Source of the DNA: Nannocystis sp. RBIL2
Lineage (GTDB): Bacteria; Myxococcota_A; Polyangia; Nannocystales; Nannocystaceae
Direction of reading: 5' to 3'
Assembly: GCF_026626745.1 (NCBI RefSeq)
Contig: NZ_JAPNJW010000002.1
Span: 5,976,151 to 6,040,150, forward strand
Length of the DNA: 64,000 nt
The position numbers were made by a program, and so were the translations under genes. The notes beneath the pieces are model-generated. The model was not told the origin of the DNA and ran no database searches. It saw only the letters and a program-made list of their open reading frames with translations. Below are positions 1 through 7,995 of the stretch, in pieces. The stretch's first letter is position 1. Every line of letters begins with the position of its first letter.

Positions 1-860
1 GTCGGGTCGGTCTCGAGCCGCTTGGGCTGGAACGACGAGAAGCGCAGGCGGTTGAGGAACACGCCGGCGATCAGCGGCCGCTCGTGCTTGGCGGCGGTCT
101 CTTTCTCGACCAGCGAGGCCATGATGATGATCTCGCGGTCGCCCCAGCCGAGGGTCTTCTTCAGCTCCTCGAGCGCCTCGCGGTGGCTGCGCTTGAGGTT
201 GTCGAAGACCTTGCGGTGCTGCTCGACCATGCGACGGATCACCTGGTCGGGCGTGGCCGCGGTCGGGAACTTGTAGGTGTCGGGGTAGAGGTAGCCCTCG
301 ACGCTCTCGCCCTCGATGCCGAGCTCCTTGAGCAAGGCGGGATCGCGCATGGTGGCGAGGATCACCGAGGCGTCGCCGTAGCCGGCGACCGCGAGGATGT
401 CAGCGACCTCGAGGATGTTGCGGCCCTCGGGGATGGTCACCCGCGTCTCTTCGGTGCGCTGGGCCCGGACGAGCTCGGCGAGGACCTGCTCCGGGGTCAT
501 GTCGGCGCGGAAGGTGTGCGCGCCGGCGGTGATCTTGCCGGCCGCGCCGCGGTGCAGGACGAACAGCTTGAAGTAGAGGCCCTCGTCGTCGGGGATCACC
601 CCGGCCTCGACCAGCTGGGTCAGCACCTGCGGGAAGCTGGCGCCCTTGGCCACCTCGATGGCGATCGGCTCGGCGCTGCCGACCCCCGGGCGCTCGGGGT
701 AGTCTATGACCCGCTGGTACGTGCGCGACAGCCACACGCCGCCGACCACCAGCGTGACCGTCACCACCACCAGGGCCACGTATTGCGCCCAGCGCGAGCG
801 CCGCGGACGCCACCACGGCAGGCGCTGGCGCTTGCTCGCTGCGCTCGGGGCCTGGGTCAT
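1..860 (-). CDS. mltG: Endolytic murein transglycosylase MltG (3' end beyond window)
   Basis: MltG (YceG-like family) cleaves nascent glycan strands at the inner membrane and releases polymerised peptidoglycan. The protein starts MTQAPSAASK at 860, has a basic cytoplasmic segment and one membrane span at about residues 26-45, then the LysM-like and YceG regions. The catalytic Glu motif is visible as ASLVEKET at about residue 250. About 286 residues are present; the C-terminus lies left of position 1. The start codon overlaps the ruvX stop as ATGA, so the two genes are probably translationally coupled. Family assignment rests on the ASLVEKET block and the YPDTYKF block before it. Confidence 0.93.
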   Translation of the reverse strand, partial: MTQAPSAASKRQRLPWWRPRRSRWAQYVALVVVTVTLVVGGVWLSRTYQRVIDYPERPGVGSAEPIAIEVAKGASFPQVLTQLVEAGVIPDDEGLYFKLFVLHRGAAGKITAGAHTFRADMTPEQVLAELVRAQRTEETRVTIPEGRNILEVADILAVAGYGDASVILATMRDPALLKELGIEGESVEGYLYPDTYKFPTAATPDQVIRRMVEQHRKVFDNLKRSHREALEELKKTLGWGDREIIIMASLVEKETAAKHERPLIAGVFLNRLRFSSFQPKRLETDP

Positions 861-1312
861 GTGCCTGTCTCTCCGGACATGTCCTTACGGCGCTGGCCGT
901 CGAGCCAGCCCTGGAGGATGAACTGGGCCGCGGCGGCGTCGATGACCTGCTTGCGGCGCGCGCGCGAGACGTCGGCCTGCAGCAGCGCCCGCTCGGCGCC
1001 GGCGGTGCTGAAGCGCTCGTCCCAGGTGAAGGCGCGGGGCGAGCCCGGGAGCGCGCTCAGGGCCGGCTCGAGGAGGGCGAGGAAGCGCTGGACCTGGCGC
1101 GCGCGGTGGCCGACGGAGCCGTCGAGCTCGAGCGGGAGGCCGACCACCACGGCGCCGGCTTCGAGCTCACGGGCGAGCGCGGCGACGGCGGCGGCGTCCT
1201 CGGCGTGACCGCGGCGCGTAAGGACCTGGCGGGGACTGGCGATCGTGCCGCTCGGGTCGGACACGGCGACGCCGATCGTCTTGCTGCCGACGTCGAGGCC
1301 GAGGGCGCGCAT
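857..1312 (-). CDS. ruvX: RuvX/YqgF family Holliday-junction resolvase-like nuclease
   Basis: RuvX/YqgF proteins have an RNase H fold and act on Holliday junctions and pre-16S rRNA. The 151-residue protein has the expected length, the N-terminal block RALGLDVGSKTIGVAVSD with its catalytic Asp, VVGLPLELDGS in the middle and TWDERFST followed by a late DAAAAQFILQ block. I chose the ATG at 1312 because family members begin right at this strand; an ATG at 1330 would add six residues. It is coupled to mltG by a 4-base overlap. The last codons run through a palindromic repeat at 865-880, so the C-terminal tail (KDMSGETGT) is repeat-derived. Confidence 0.93.
   Translation of the reverse strand: MRALGLDVGSKTIGVAVSDPSGTIASPRQVLTRRGHAEDAAAVAALARELEAGAVVVGLPLELDGSVGHRARQVQRFLALLEPALSALPGSPRAFTWDERFSTAGAERALLQADVSRARRKQVIDAAAAQFILQGWLDGQRRKDMSGETGT
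865..880. repeat. Dispersed palindrome (CTGTCT-N4-GGACAT)
   Basis: This is a copy of the 16-bp dyad repeat found throughout the window, consensus (A/C)TGTCC-N4-GGACA(T/G). It lies inside the last codons of ruvX, just before the ruvX/mltG junction. Confidence 0.7.
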
Positions 1313-1452
1313 GCCCGGGGTTTTTAGCACAGCGGGGCCTCACCCGGGCAATTTCGCGAGCTTCGGCCCGGGCTTGCTTTCGGGCCGATCTTGCGCGGGC
1401 TCACCGCACACTCGGGGGAGGCCGGTCTTGCGCGCGCCCGGCCGGGGGGTCG

Positions 1453-2829
1453 ATGCTCCGCCGCATGCTCGATCAGGTCCCGCACGCGCCGCAGAAGCTG
1501 CCTGTCGTCGGTCACATGGCCGCGCTCATGGCCGGGGCGCCGTGGGACGTGACGGAGCGGTGGCTGCGAGAGCGCGGGCCCACGGTGCGGCTGCAGATCC
1601 CCGGGGCCAGCTACCTCGTCACCTCGGACCCCGAATTCATCCGCCACGTGATCGTCGGCGCCGCCGACAACTACGTCAAGGATCTGCGCGCCATGGGCGC
1701 CTTCCTCGACATCCTCGGACATGGCCTTTTGACCAGCGACGGCGAGCTGTGGAAGAAGCAGCGGGCGGTGCTGGCGCGGGCGTTCCGCATCGAGGCGCTG
1801 CGCAACGTCGCCGAGGCGTCGATCCGCGCCGTCGACCGGCTGGCGGCGGTGCTCGACGCGCACGCGCGCAGCGGCAGGCCGGTCGACATCGGCGCGCAGA
1901 TGCGGCGGCTGACGCTGCAGGTGATCGCCGAGGCGACGCTGCAGATGCCGCCGCACCAGAGCGACGACGTGCTGCCGCGGCTCTACGAGCCGCTGGTGGA
2001 GGAGGCCAACAAGCGGGTCTGGCTGCCGTTCCGCGGCTACCTGCCGACGCCGGCGAAGTTCCGCTACGACCGCTCGCTGGCCCAGCTCGACGCGTTCTTG
2101 CTGGAAAAGATCCGCGCGCGCGTGAAGGCCCGCCGCGCCGACCCCAAGGCGCGACCGGCCGACATGCTCGACATGCTGCTGATCAGCCTCGAGGAGCGCG
2201 GCTGGACCGACGACAGCGAGCGGCTCGTCAGCGACGAGCTCAAGACGATGCTGTTCGCCGGCCACGACACCTCGAGCGCGATGCTGACGTGGACGCTGCA
2301 CGCGTTGACGCAGCAGCCGGCCGAGCTCGAGCGCCTGCGGGCCGACGCCGCCTCGGTGTTCAACAAAGGCGACGCCGTGCCCGACTACGAGCAGCTCAAG
2401 CGGCTCGACTTCGCCGGGGCGTGCCTCAAGGAGGCGCTGCGGCTGTACAACATCGTGCCGGTGGTCGTGCGCGAGGCGGTGGTCGACGACCGCTTCGGCG
2501 AGCTGGTGATCCCGCGCGGCACCAAGGTGATGGTGCACATGCAAGCGCTGCACAAGGACGCGCGCCACTGGCCCGAGCCCGAGGCGTTCCGCCCCGACCG
2601 CTTCCTCGGCGACGAGCCGGTCGGCCACCGCTGGCTGCCGTTCATCACCGGGCCCCGCAGCTGCGTCGGTCAGCACTTCTCGCTGCTCGAGGCGAAGATC
2701 GTGCTGTCCCGCCTGGCGCTGCGCTACGAGTTCTCACCTGTCCCCGAGAACAGCGACGCGCGCCACCGCTTCAACATCCCGGTCGGCCCGGCCGGGAGCA
2801 TCTGCATGCACGTGCGGCCGCGGGTTTAG
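1453..2829 (+). CDS. Cytochrome P450
   Basis: Haem-thiolate monooxygenase of 458 residues, the usual P450 length. The I-helix oxygen-activation motif AGHDTSS begins at residue 269, the K-helix ExxR is E327-R330, and the haem-binding loop FITGPRSCVGQHF carries the ligand Cys at 404. The I-helix and haem loop resemble eukaryotic CYP4-like and bacterial fatty-acid or sterol hydroxylase families more than soluble bacterial camphor-type P450s. No redox partner gene is adjacent and the substrate is unknown. The start ATG at 1453 follows a GGGGGG tract; an ATG at 1465 is an alternative. A palindromic repeat begins one base after the stop codon. Confidence 0.95.
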   Translation: MLRRMLDQVPHAPQKLPVVGHMAALMAGAPWDVTERWLRERGPTVRLQIPGASYLVTSDPEFIRHVIVGAADNYVKDLRAMGAFLDILGHGLLTSDGELWKKQRAVLARAFRIEALRNVAEASIRAVDRLAAVLDAHARSGRPVDIGAQMRRLTLQVIAEATLQMPPHQSDDVLPRLYEPLVEEANKRVWLPFRGYLPTPAKFRYDRSLAQLDAFLLEKIRARVKARRADPKARPADMLDMLLISLEERGWTDDSERLVSDELKTMLFAGHDTSSAMLTWTLHALTQQPAELERLRADAASVFNKGDAVPDYEQLKRLDFAGACLKEALRLYNIVPVVVREAVVDDRFGELVIPRGTKVMVHMQALHKDARHWPEPEAFRPDRFLGDEPVGHRWLPFITGPRSCVGQHFSLLEAKIVLSRLALRYEFSPVPENSDARHRFNIPVGPAGSICMHVRPRV

Positions 2830-2845
2830 CTGTCTCCGAGGACAT
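2830..2845. repeat. Dispersed palindrome after P450 stop
   Basis: CTGTCT-CCGA-GGACAT directly follows the P450 stop codon, a position shared by many copies in this window. It may act as a transcript-end hairpin. Confidence 0.7.
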
Positions 2846-3068
2846 GTGCGGTCGGGACGGCGGCCGCATGCGCGGGACGAGGCGAGGCCGAAGCAGGCCA
2901 GCAGGAGCGGGCCGCCGGACGGAGCGCGAGCCTGTCGTGCCGCTGCGACATCCAGCGATGCAGGGTGCTCGCGGTGGGGATGCCGCCGCGAGGAGCGGCA
3001 GAGCGCCCGACGCCGCAGATGTCCTCGCAGAGGTCGCCGACGAGCGGCGAGGGGGCGGCTGTCATGAG

Positions 3069-3084
3069 CTGTCCCTGAGGACAG
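3069..3084. repeat. Dispersed palindrome (CTGTCC-CTGA-GGACAG)
   Basis: A perfect-arm copy of the 16-bp dyad in the intergenic stretch after the P450 gene. Confidence 0.75.
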
Positions 3085-3234
3085 GTCTCGGTTCATGCCC
3101 CTCCCATGACACCGGCGACAGGTTCGGCGCTCTGGATGGCCCCGAAGCGCTCGAGCCCGCGAGCAGCGAGCCCTGCCGGCGCGGGGCCCCGAGGAGCGGC
3201 CGGAGGTCCGGCGGGCTCGGCCGTGGCCCGGAAT

Positions 3235-3256
3235 CACATGTCCTGGGGGACATGTG
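3235..3256. repeat. Extended dispersed palindrome
   Basis: The longest perfect copy in this region: arms CACATGTCC and GGACATGTG around TGGG, 22 bases in all. It lies in non-coding DNA between the P450 and DUF1552 genes. Confidence 0.8.
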
Positions 3257-3472
3257 CCCCGAGCGTGCATGATTCGCGGGGGTCGAGGGCCGTAGCACCT
3301 GTTTTAAGGGACATGTGATGATCCATCGCTCGTCCGCACGCGCAGCTCGGGGCGCGCGAGTTGCGAGGGCCGGGCGCGGGCATGCGCGGGGCGTTCGCTG
3401 CCGGGACTTACATGTACCGAATCGACGCGCATCGACAGATGCGCCGCCGCTCCGCTATGCAGGAGCGAGTCT

Positions 3473-4759
3473 ATGTCGATAGGTCGTCGAAGCGTCCTGC
3501 ACGGCCTCGGGATCGGTCTGGTCGCCGCCCCCTTTTTAAATCTGCTGACGGCGCCGAGCAGTCGGGCCGAGGGCGGGCCGACGGCGCGGCGGCTGATCGT
3601 GTTCTTCAGCCCCAACGGCACGATCCCGCAGCACTGGAGGCCGAGCGGGACCGAGACTGACTTCAGCTTCCCGGTCGGCTCGATCTTGGAGCCCCTGGCG
3701 GACATCCAGGATCAGCTGATCGTGGTCGAGGGCCTCGACTTCTTCGGCGCCGATAACCACGAGGGCGGCATGGCGGCGATGTTGACCGCCAGCGGCACGG
3801 CGTCCGACGAGTCGGGCGGGATGTCGATCGACCAGTACGTGGCGGCGCAGATCGGTCAGGACACGCGCTTCTCGTCGCTCGAGTTCGGGGTCCAGACGTC
3901 GGCGTGGGGCGGCGGGGTGCAGACGCGCATGTCGTACGCGGGCCCGGGCGCGTGGGTCACGCCGGACGACGACCCGGCGCACGTGTACGGGCGGCTGTTC
4001 GGCGACTTCATGGGCGGAGACGAGGCCGCGGCGGCGCTGCGGGCCCGGCGTCAGCGCGTGGTCGACCTGCTGGTCGACGAGGCCAGCGCGCTGCGCGGGC
4101 GCCTCGGCAGCGAGGAGCGGCCCAAGCTCGACGCGCACCTCGACGCGCTGGCCAAGGTCGAGAAGGGCCTGATGGGGGCGGTCGGCTGCGGCTTGCCGGA
4201 CGCGCCGATGGGCGGGGGCACGCAGGACAACGCCAACTTCCCCAACATCACCGCGGCGCAGATCGACATGATGGTGGCGGCGCTGGCGTGCGACATGACG
4301 CGGGTGGCGTCGCTGCAGCTGTCGCACACGGTCAGCCCGACGGTGTGCTCGTGGCTCGGGGTGGCGGAGGGGCATCACTCGCTGTCGCACATCGACGACT
4401 CGAACGTGGCCGGGGTGGCCCAGTTCGTCGAGTGCGAGCGGTGGATGGCCGAGCAGTTCAAGTACCTCGTGCAGAAGCTGGCGATGACGCCCGAGGCCGA
4501 CATGCAGGGCTCGATGCTCGACAACTCGATCGTGCTGTGGGCCAAGGAGATGGGCGACTCGCGGCTGCACACCTGCGTCGGCGTGCCGTTCGTGATCGCC
4601 GGCGGCGCGGGCGGGCGCTGGCAGACCGGCCGCTACCTCAAGTACAGCGGCGAGTCGCACGGCAAGCTCATGGTGTCGCTGTGTCAGGCGATGGGCCTGA
4701 GCAACGAGACGTTCGGCAACCCGATGGTCGGCAACGGCCCGCTCCCCGGACTGGCGTGA
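3473..4759 (+). CDS. DUF1552 family exported protein
   Basis: A 428-residue protein of the DUF1552 family, which planctomycetes and myxobacteria typically encode next to DUF1592/DUF1588/DUF1585 proteins; biochemical function is not established. The N-terminus GRRSVLHGLGIGLVAAPFL looks like a twin-arginine export signal. Family features are the VFFSPNGTIPQHW block near residue 45, the EGLDFFGADNHEGG block and the late SHTVSPTVCSW and EGHHSLSHI blocks. AGGAG lies 7-8 bases before the ATG. The next gene begins 15 bases downstream and encodes the usual DUF1592 partner, so the two form an operon. A similar pair lies at 50407-53380. Confidence 0.9.
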   Translation: MSIGRRSVLHGLGIGLVAAPFLNLLTAPSSRAEGGPTARRLIVFFSPNGTIPQHWRPSGTETDFSFPVGSILEPLADIQDQLIVVEGLDFFGADNHEGGMAAMLTASGTASDESGGMSIDQYVAAQIGQDTRFSSLEFGVQTSAWGGGVQTRMSYAGPGAWVTPDDDPAHVYGRLFGDFMGGDEAAAALRARRQRVVDLLVDEASALRGRLGSEERPKLDAHLDALAKVEKGLMGAVGCGLPDAPMGGGTQDNANFPNITAAQIDMMVAALACDMTRVASLQLSHTVSPTVCSWLGVAEGHHSLSHIDDSNVAGVAQFVECERWMAEQFKYLVQKLAMTPEADMQGSMLDNSIVLWAKEMGDSRLHTCVGVPFVIAGGAGGRWQTGRYLKYSGESHGKLMVSLCQAMGLSNETFGNPMVGNGPLPGLA

Positions 4760-4773
4760 GGAGGACGAGGACC

Positions 4774-7185
4774 ATGCGCACGACTCTCGTCAGCAACCTC
4801 GCGATCTTCCTGAGCCTCGCGGCCTGCCAGAACGGCGGCGGCGGGGCGGGCACCGACTCCGACGGCGAGACCGCCGGCACCGGCACGAGCATGGGCACGA
4901 GCAACGGCGACCCGACCGACGGCGGCGGCGATTGCCCGAGCGACGCGCAGTTCTTCGAGACGAGCGTGTGGACGCCGATCCTCAGCAAGACCTGCATCAC
5001 CTGTCACAACCCCGAGGGGCTGGCCAAGGACACGCGGATGGTCCTGCTGGCCGAGGGCGAGGAAGGCTGGCTCGCGGCCAACTTCGCGGCGGCGAAGGAG
5101 GTCGCGCTCGACGACGACGGCGGGACGTCGATCCTGCTGCTCAAGCCGACCAACCAGCACCCCGACATGCACAAGGGCGGGATGGTCGTGACGCCCGACA
5201 CCGAGGCCTACGACGCGCTGGCGCAGTTCGTCGCGCGCAGCCAGGGGACGTTCTCGTGCACGGGGCCCGACGGCGAGGGGGCGGCCGGCTGCGACGAGGG
5301 CGGCGCCGGGGTGCGACGCGTGCGACGCCTCAGCCACGTCGAGTACAACCGCACCCTGGCGGCGGTGCTCGGCGCATCGACCGAGCTCGGGCTCGGCTTC
5401 GCGGCCGACACCGTGGTGCAGGGTTATACGAACAACGCGGGGGCGCTGGTGGTCTCGGGGCTGCTCGCCGACCAGTACCGCGACGCGGCCGAGAAGATCG
5501 CGGACCTGATCGTCGCCGACCTGCCGACGCGGCTCGGCTGCGACCCGCTGGCCGACGGCGAGCAGACCTGCGCGCACGACTTCATCGCCCGCTTCGGCAA
5601 GCAGGTGTACCGCCGGCCGCTCACCGCCGACGAGCAGGCGCGCTACGAGATGCTGTGGAAGGAGGCCGCCGCGATCGAGAAGTTCGACGGCGGGATCCGC
5701 TGGACCATCGCGGCGATGCTGCAGTCGCCGGGGTTCCTCTACCGCACCGAGCTCGGCGAACACGCGGGCGAGGGCATCTACGAGCTCACGCCGTACGAGC
5801 TCGCCAGCGAGCTGTCGTATCTGATCGTCGGCGGCCCGCCCGACGCCGCGCTGATGGCCGCGGCCGACGACGGGACGTTGAAGGACCCGGACGTGCTGCG
5901 GATGCAGGCCACCCGCCTGCTCGCCAGCGCCGACGCCGACGCGACGCTGCACCGCTTCGTCGACGAGTGGTTGCACATCGACCGCCTGCGCACGGTGCCG
6001 CGCGACGCGATGCTGTACCCCGAGCTGACGCCGCAGATCCGCGAGGCCATGCTCGGCGAGACGCACCGGTTCGTCGGCGACGTGTACCGCGGCGGCGGCT
6101 CTCTGGCGGAGCTGCTGACCGCAAACTACTCGTTCATGACCGACGAGCTGGCGAGCTACTACGGGGTCGAGGCCGGCGCGGGCGAGCCCGATCCGGCCGG
6201 CTTCAAGCGGGCCGAGGCCGCCTCGGCGGCGGGCCTGTTGACGCACGGCGCGGTGATGACGACGCACGCGCTGCCGACGTCGTCGTCGCCGATCCACCGC
6301 GGCAAGCTGGTGCGCGAGCGGCTGCTGTGCCAGGACATGCCGCCGCCGCCGCCGGCGCTCGACACCTCGCCGCCGCCGGTCGATCCGGGCCTGAGCACGC
6401 GCGAGCGCTACACCCAGCACTCGGCCGATGCGACCTGCGCGGGCTGTCACGCGCGCATCGACCCGATCGGCTTCGGCTTCGAACACTACGACGCGATCGG
6501 CCGCACGCGCACGATGGACGGGATCCACGCGATCGATGCGACGGGAGAGGTCTTGCTGACCGACAACACGAACGGGCCGTTCGACGGGGCTGACGAGCTG
6601 GCGCAGCTGCTGGCGGGGAGCCCGGACGTCGAGGCCTGCTACACGCTGCAGTGGGCCCGCTACGCGGTCGGCTCGGCGGCGGGCAGCGAGCTGAAGTGCG
6701 TGCAGGACGATCTGTCCGCGGCGTTCGTCGAGGCCGAGGGCCGGCTCGACAGCTTGGTGCTGGCGCTGGTCGGCACGCGGTTCTTCCGCGAGCGCGGCGG
6801 AGCGCCGAGCCCGGGCGGCGACCCGACGACGGGCGAGGACCCGACGACGGGCGGCGAGACGACGACCGGCGAGGAGACGACCACGAGCGGCGGCACGACC
6901 ACCGGCGAGCCGCAGCCGGGGCCGATGACGTCGCCGGGCATCGACGTGCAGATCACCCAGGACTCGAAGTGGGAGCAGGGCGAGTGCAACTCGGTCACGG
7001 TCAGCAACACGACGGGTGCGCCAATCGTGTGGCAGGTGGCGATCGCGATGCAGGGCACGATTCAAAACGCGTGGAACGCCAAGTACACGCAGGACACGAT
7101 GCACTTCGTGTGGACCGGCGAGCCCTACAACGCCGAGGTCGCAGCCCAGGGGACCACGAGCTTCGGCTTCTGCATCCTTTATTGA
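4774..7185 (+). CDS. DUF1592/DUF1588/DUF1585-type haem-motif lipoprotein with C-terminal CBM2-like module
   Basis: An 803-residue exported protein. The N-terminus ends in a lipobox (LSLAAC) followed by a Gly/Thr-rich linker. A first haem-like motif (CITCH) sits at about residue 74, then the DUF1587/1595/1592 region (RRLSHVEYNRTL, VYRRPLT, LSYLIVGG), DUF1588 (HRGKLVRERLLCQ) and a second motif (CAGCH) near residue 557 leading into DUF1585. After a TTGE-type repeat linker at about 680-715, the last 90 residues resemble a CBM2 cellulose-binding module: conserved Trp, YNAEVAAQGTTSFGFC, and a late Cys. The CBM2 fusion is unusual for this family. It is partner to the DUF1552 gene upstream; its 3' end overlaps the convergent deformylase gene by 7 bases. 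Confidence 0.88.
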   Translation: MRTTLVSNLAIFLSLAACQNGGGGAGTDSDGETAGTGTSMGTSNGDPTDGGGDCPSDAQFFETSVWTPILSKTCITCHNPEGLAKDTRMVLLAEGEEGWLAANFAAAKEVALDDDGGTSILLLKPTNQHPDMHKGGMVVTPDTEAYDALAQFVARSQGTFSCTGPDGEGAAGCDEGGAGVRRVRRLSHVEYNRTLAAVLGASTELGLGFAADTVVQGYTNNAGALVVSGLLADQYRDAAEKIADLIVADLPTRLGCDPLADGEQTCAHDFIARFGKQVYRRPLTADEQARYEMLWKEAAAIEKFDGGIRWTIAAMLQSPGFLYRTELGEHAGEGIYELTPYELASELSYLIVGGPPDAALMAAADDGTLKDPDVLRMQATRLLASADADATLHRFVDEWLHIDRLRTVPRDAMLYPELTPQIREAMLGETHRFVGDVYRGGGSLAELLTANYSFMTDELASYYGVEAGAGEPDPAGFKRAEAASAAGLLTHGAVMTTHALPTSSSPIHRGKLVRERLLCQDMPPPPPALDTSPPPVDPGLSTRERYTQHSADATCAGCHARIDPIGFGFEHYDAIGRTRTMDGIHAIDATGEVLLTDNTNGPFDGADELAQLLAGSPDVEACYTLQWARYAVGSAAGSELKCVQDDLSAAFVEAEGRLDSLVLALVGTRFFRERGGAPSPGGDPTTGEDPTTGGETTTGEETTTSGGTTTGEPQPGPMTSPGIDVQITQDSKWEQGECNSVTVSNTTGAPIVWQVAIAMQGTIQNAWNAKYTQDTMHFVWTGEPYNAEVAAQGTTSFGFCILY

Positions 7186-7727
7186 GGATGAGAGGCTGAG
7201 GGTCGGCGATCGACCATGGCCGCGTAGCGCTCGGGCTCGCGGTCATGGTCGGCGCGCGTGACGATCGCGTCAGGGCCGTCGGCGCGGTCGACCGCGAGGA
7301 CGCCGTCGAGGTGATCGAGCTCGTGCTGCAGGAGCTCGGACTCGGCGGCGGGCAAGCGCTCACGCAGGTGAAGCCGACCGTGCTCGTCGTGGTACCGCAC
7401 GGAGATCGATGTCCACCGCCTCACGCGCACGAGCAGCTCGGGGAAGCACAGGCAGTCGTCCCAGAGGGTGAAGGTCTCGTCGCCGTGCCACACGATCTCG
7501 GGATTTAATAAGGTTCGAGGCCCGTCGCCGAGGTTCAGGGCGACGAGGCGCAGATCGATGCCGAGCTGCGGCGCAGCGATCGCACGGCCGAAGCCGTGCT
7601 CGGCGCGGAACTCGGCCAGGGCGCGGTGCAGCCGCTCGACTGCGATCGAGAGTTCGGGCGCGGCGAGGTCGACGGGGCGAGCGACCGCACGCAACCGCGG
7701 GTCGCCGAGGCGGAGGATCGCGGACAC
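7179..7727 (-). CDS. Peptide deformylase family protein (divergent)
   Basis: Peptide deformylases remove the formyl group from nascent N-termini. This 182-residue protein shows motif 1 as GFGRAIAAPQLG, motif 2 as DDCLCFP and motif 3 as QHELDHLDG with the HExxH metal site. Motif 2 departs from the usual EGCLS: the metal-binding Cys-Leu pair is kept but Gly and Ser are replaced, so this is probably a secondary or divergent member rather than the housekeeping enzyme. I chose the GTG at 7727 because similarity begins at SAILRLGDPRLR; the frame stays open further upstream, to about 8018. Convergent with the CBM2-like gene. Confidence 0.85.
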   Translation of the reverse strand: MSAILRLGDPRLRAVARPVDLAAPELSIAVERLHRALAEFRAEHGFGRAIAAPQLGIDLRLVALNLGDGPRTLLNPEIVWHGDETFTLWDDCLCFPELLVRVRRWTSISVRYHDEHGRLHLRERLPAAESELLQHELDHLDGVLAVDRADGPDAIVTRADHDREPERYAAMVDRRPSASHPQ

Positions 7728-7942
7728 GCCGGGACGATCGCACGGGGGGCTCGAGGGTGGGGAGGATGAGTCGGCGATGGGTCGGTCGAGGTGGTGAAGA
7801 GGTCGGCGACTCCGGTGCAGTGGCCATGAGATGCAGGGCTTGAATTCGGGGCGGTGAAGGTGATCGTCTGCTTCCTCTTTTTGTGCGCGAGCCGCGAGCG
7901 CTGGCGCGCGGACCGGGGGGGAGCTCGGCGCGAAAAAAATCG

Positions 7943-7970
7943 TGTCACGCGGCGCGGGGGCTGCCTCGTC
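7943..7970 (+). promoter_or_regulatory. Candidate ECF41 sigma-factor promoter
   Basis: TGTCACG at 7943-7949 and CGTC at 7967-7970, separated by 17 bases, match the known ECF41 promoter (-35 TGTCACA, -10 CGTC, spacer 16-17). The site ends 25 bases before the start of an operon that itself encodes an ECF41 factor, so autoregulation is likely. An A7 tract at about 7933-7939 lies just upstream. Confidence 0.75.
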
Positions 7971-7995
7971 ATGCCGGCGAACCAGGAGAACTCGC

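Larger units (their letters stand above)
2830..3472. other. Intergenic stretch with palindromic repeats
   Basis: About 640 bases without a convincing gene. It holds palindromes at 2830-2845, 3069-3084 and 3235-3256, plus a half-like copy near 3300. Short open frames exist on both strands but show no family motif and no clear ribosome binding site. An AGGAG at about 3461 belongs to the following DUF1552 gene. Confidence 0.6.

Noticed and set aside
84..1208. Long open frame antisense to mltG and ruvX
   Set aside because: Its product is low-complexity and mirrors the codon structure of the real genes on the other strand.
2826..3065. Minus-strand frame with a faint resemblance to a phage terminase small-subunit helix-turn-helix
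   Set aside because: Short, Arg/Ala/Pro-biased, lacks the defining motifs, no neighbouring phage genes and no ribosome binding site.
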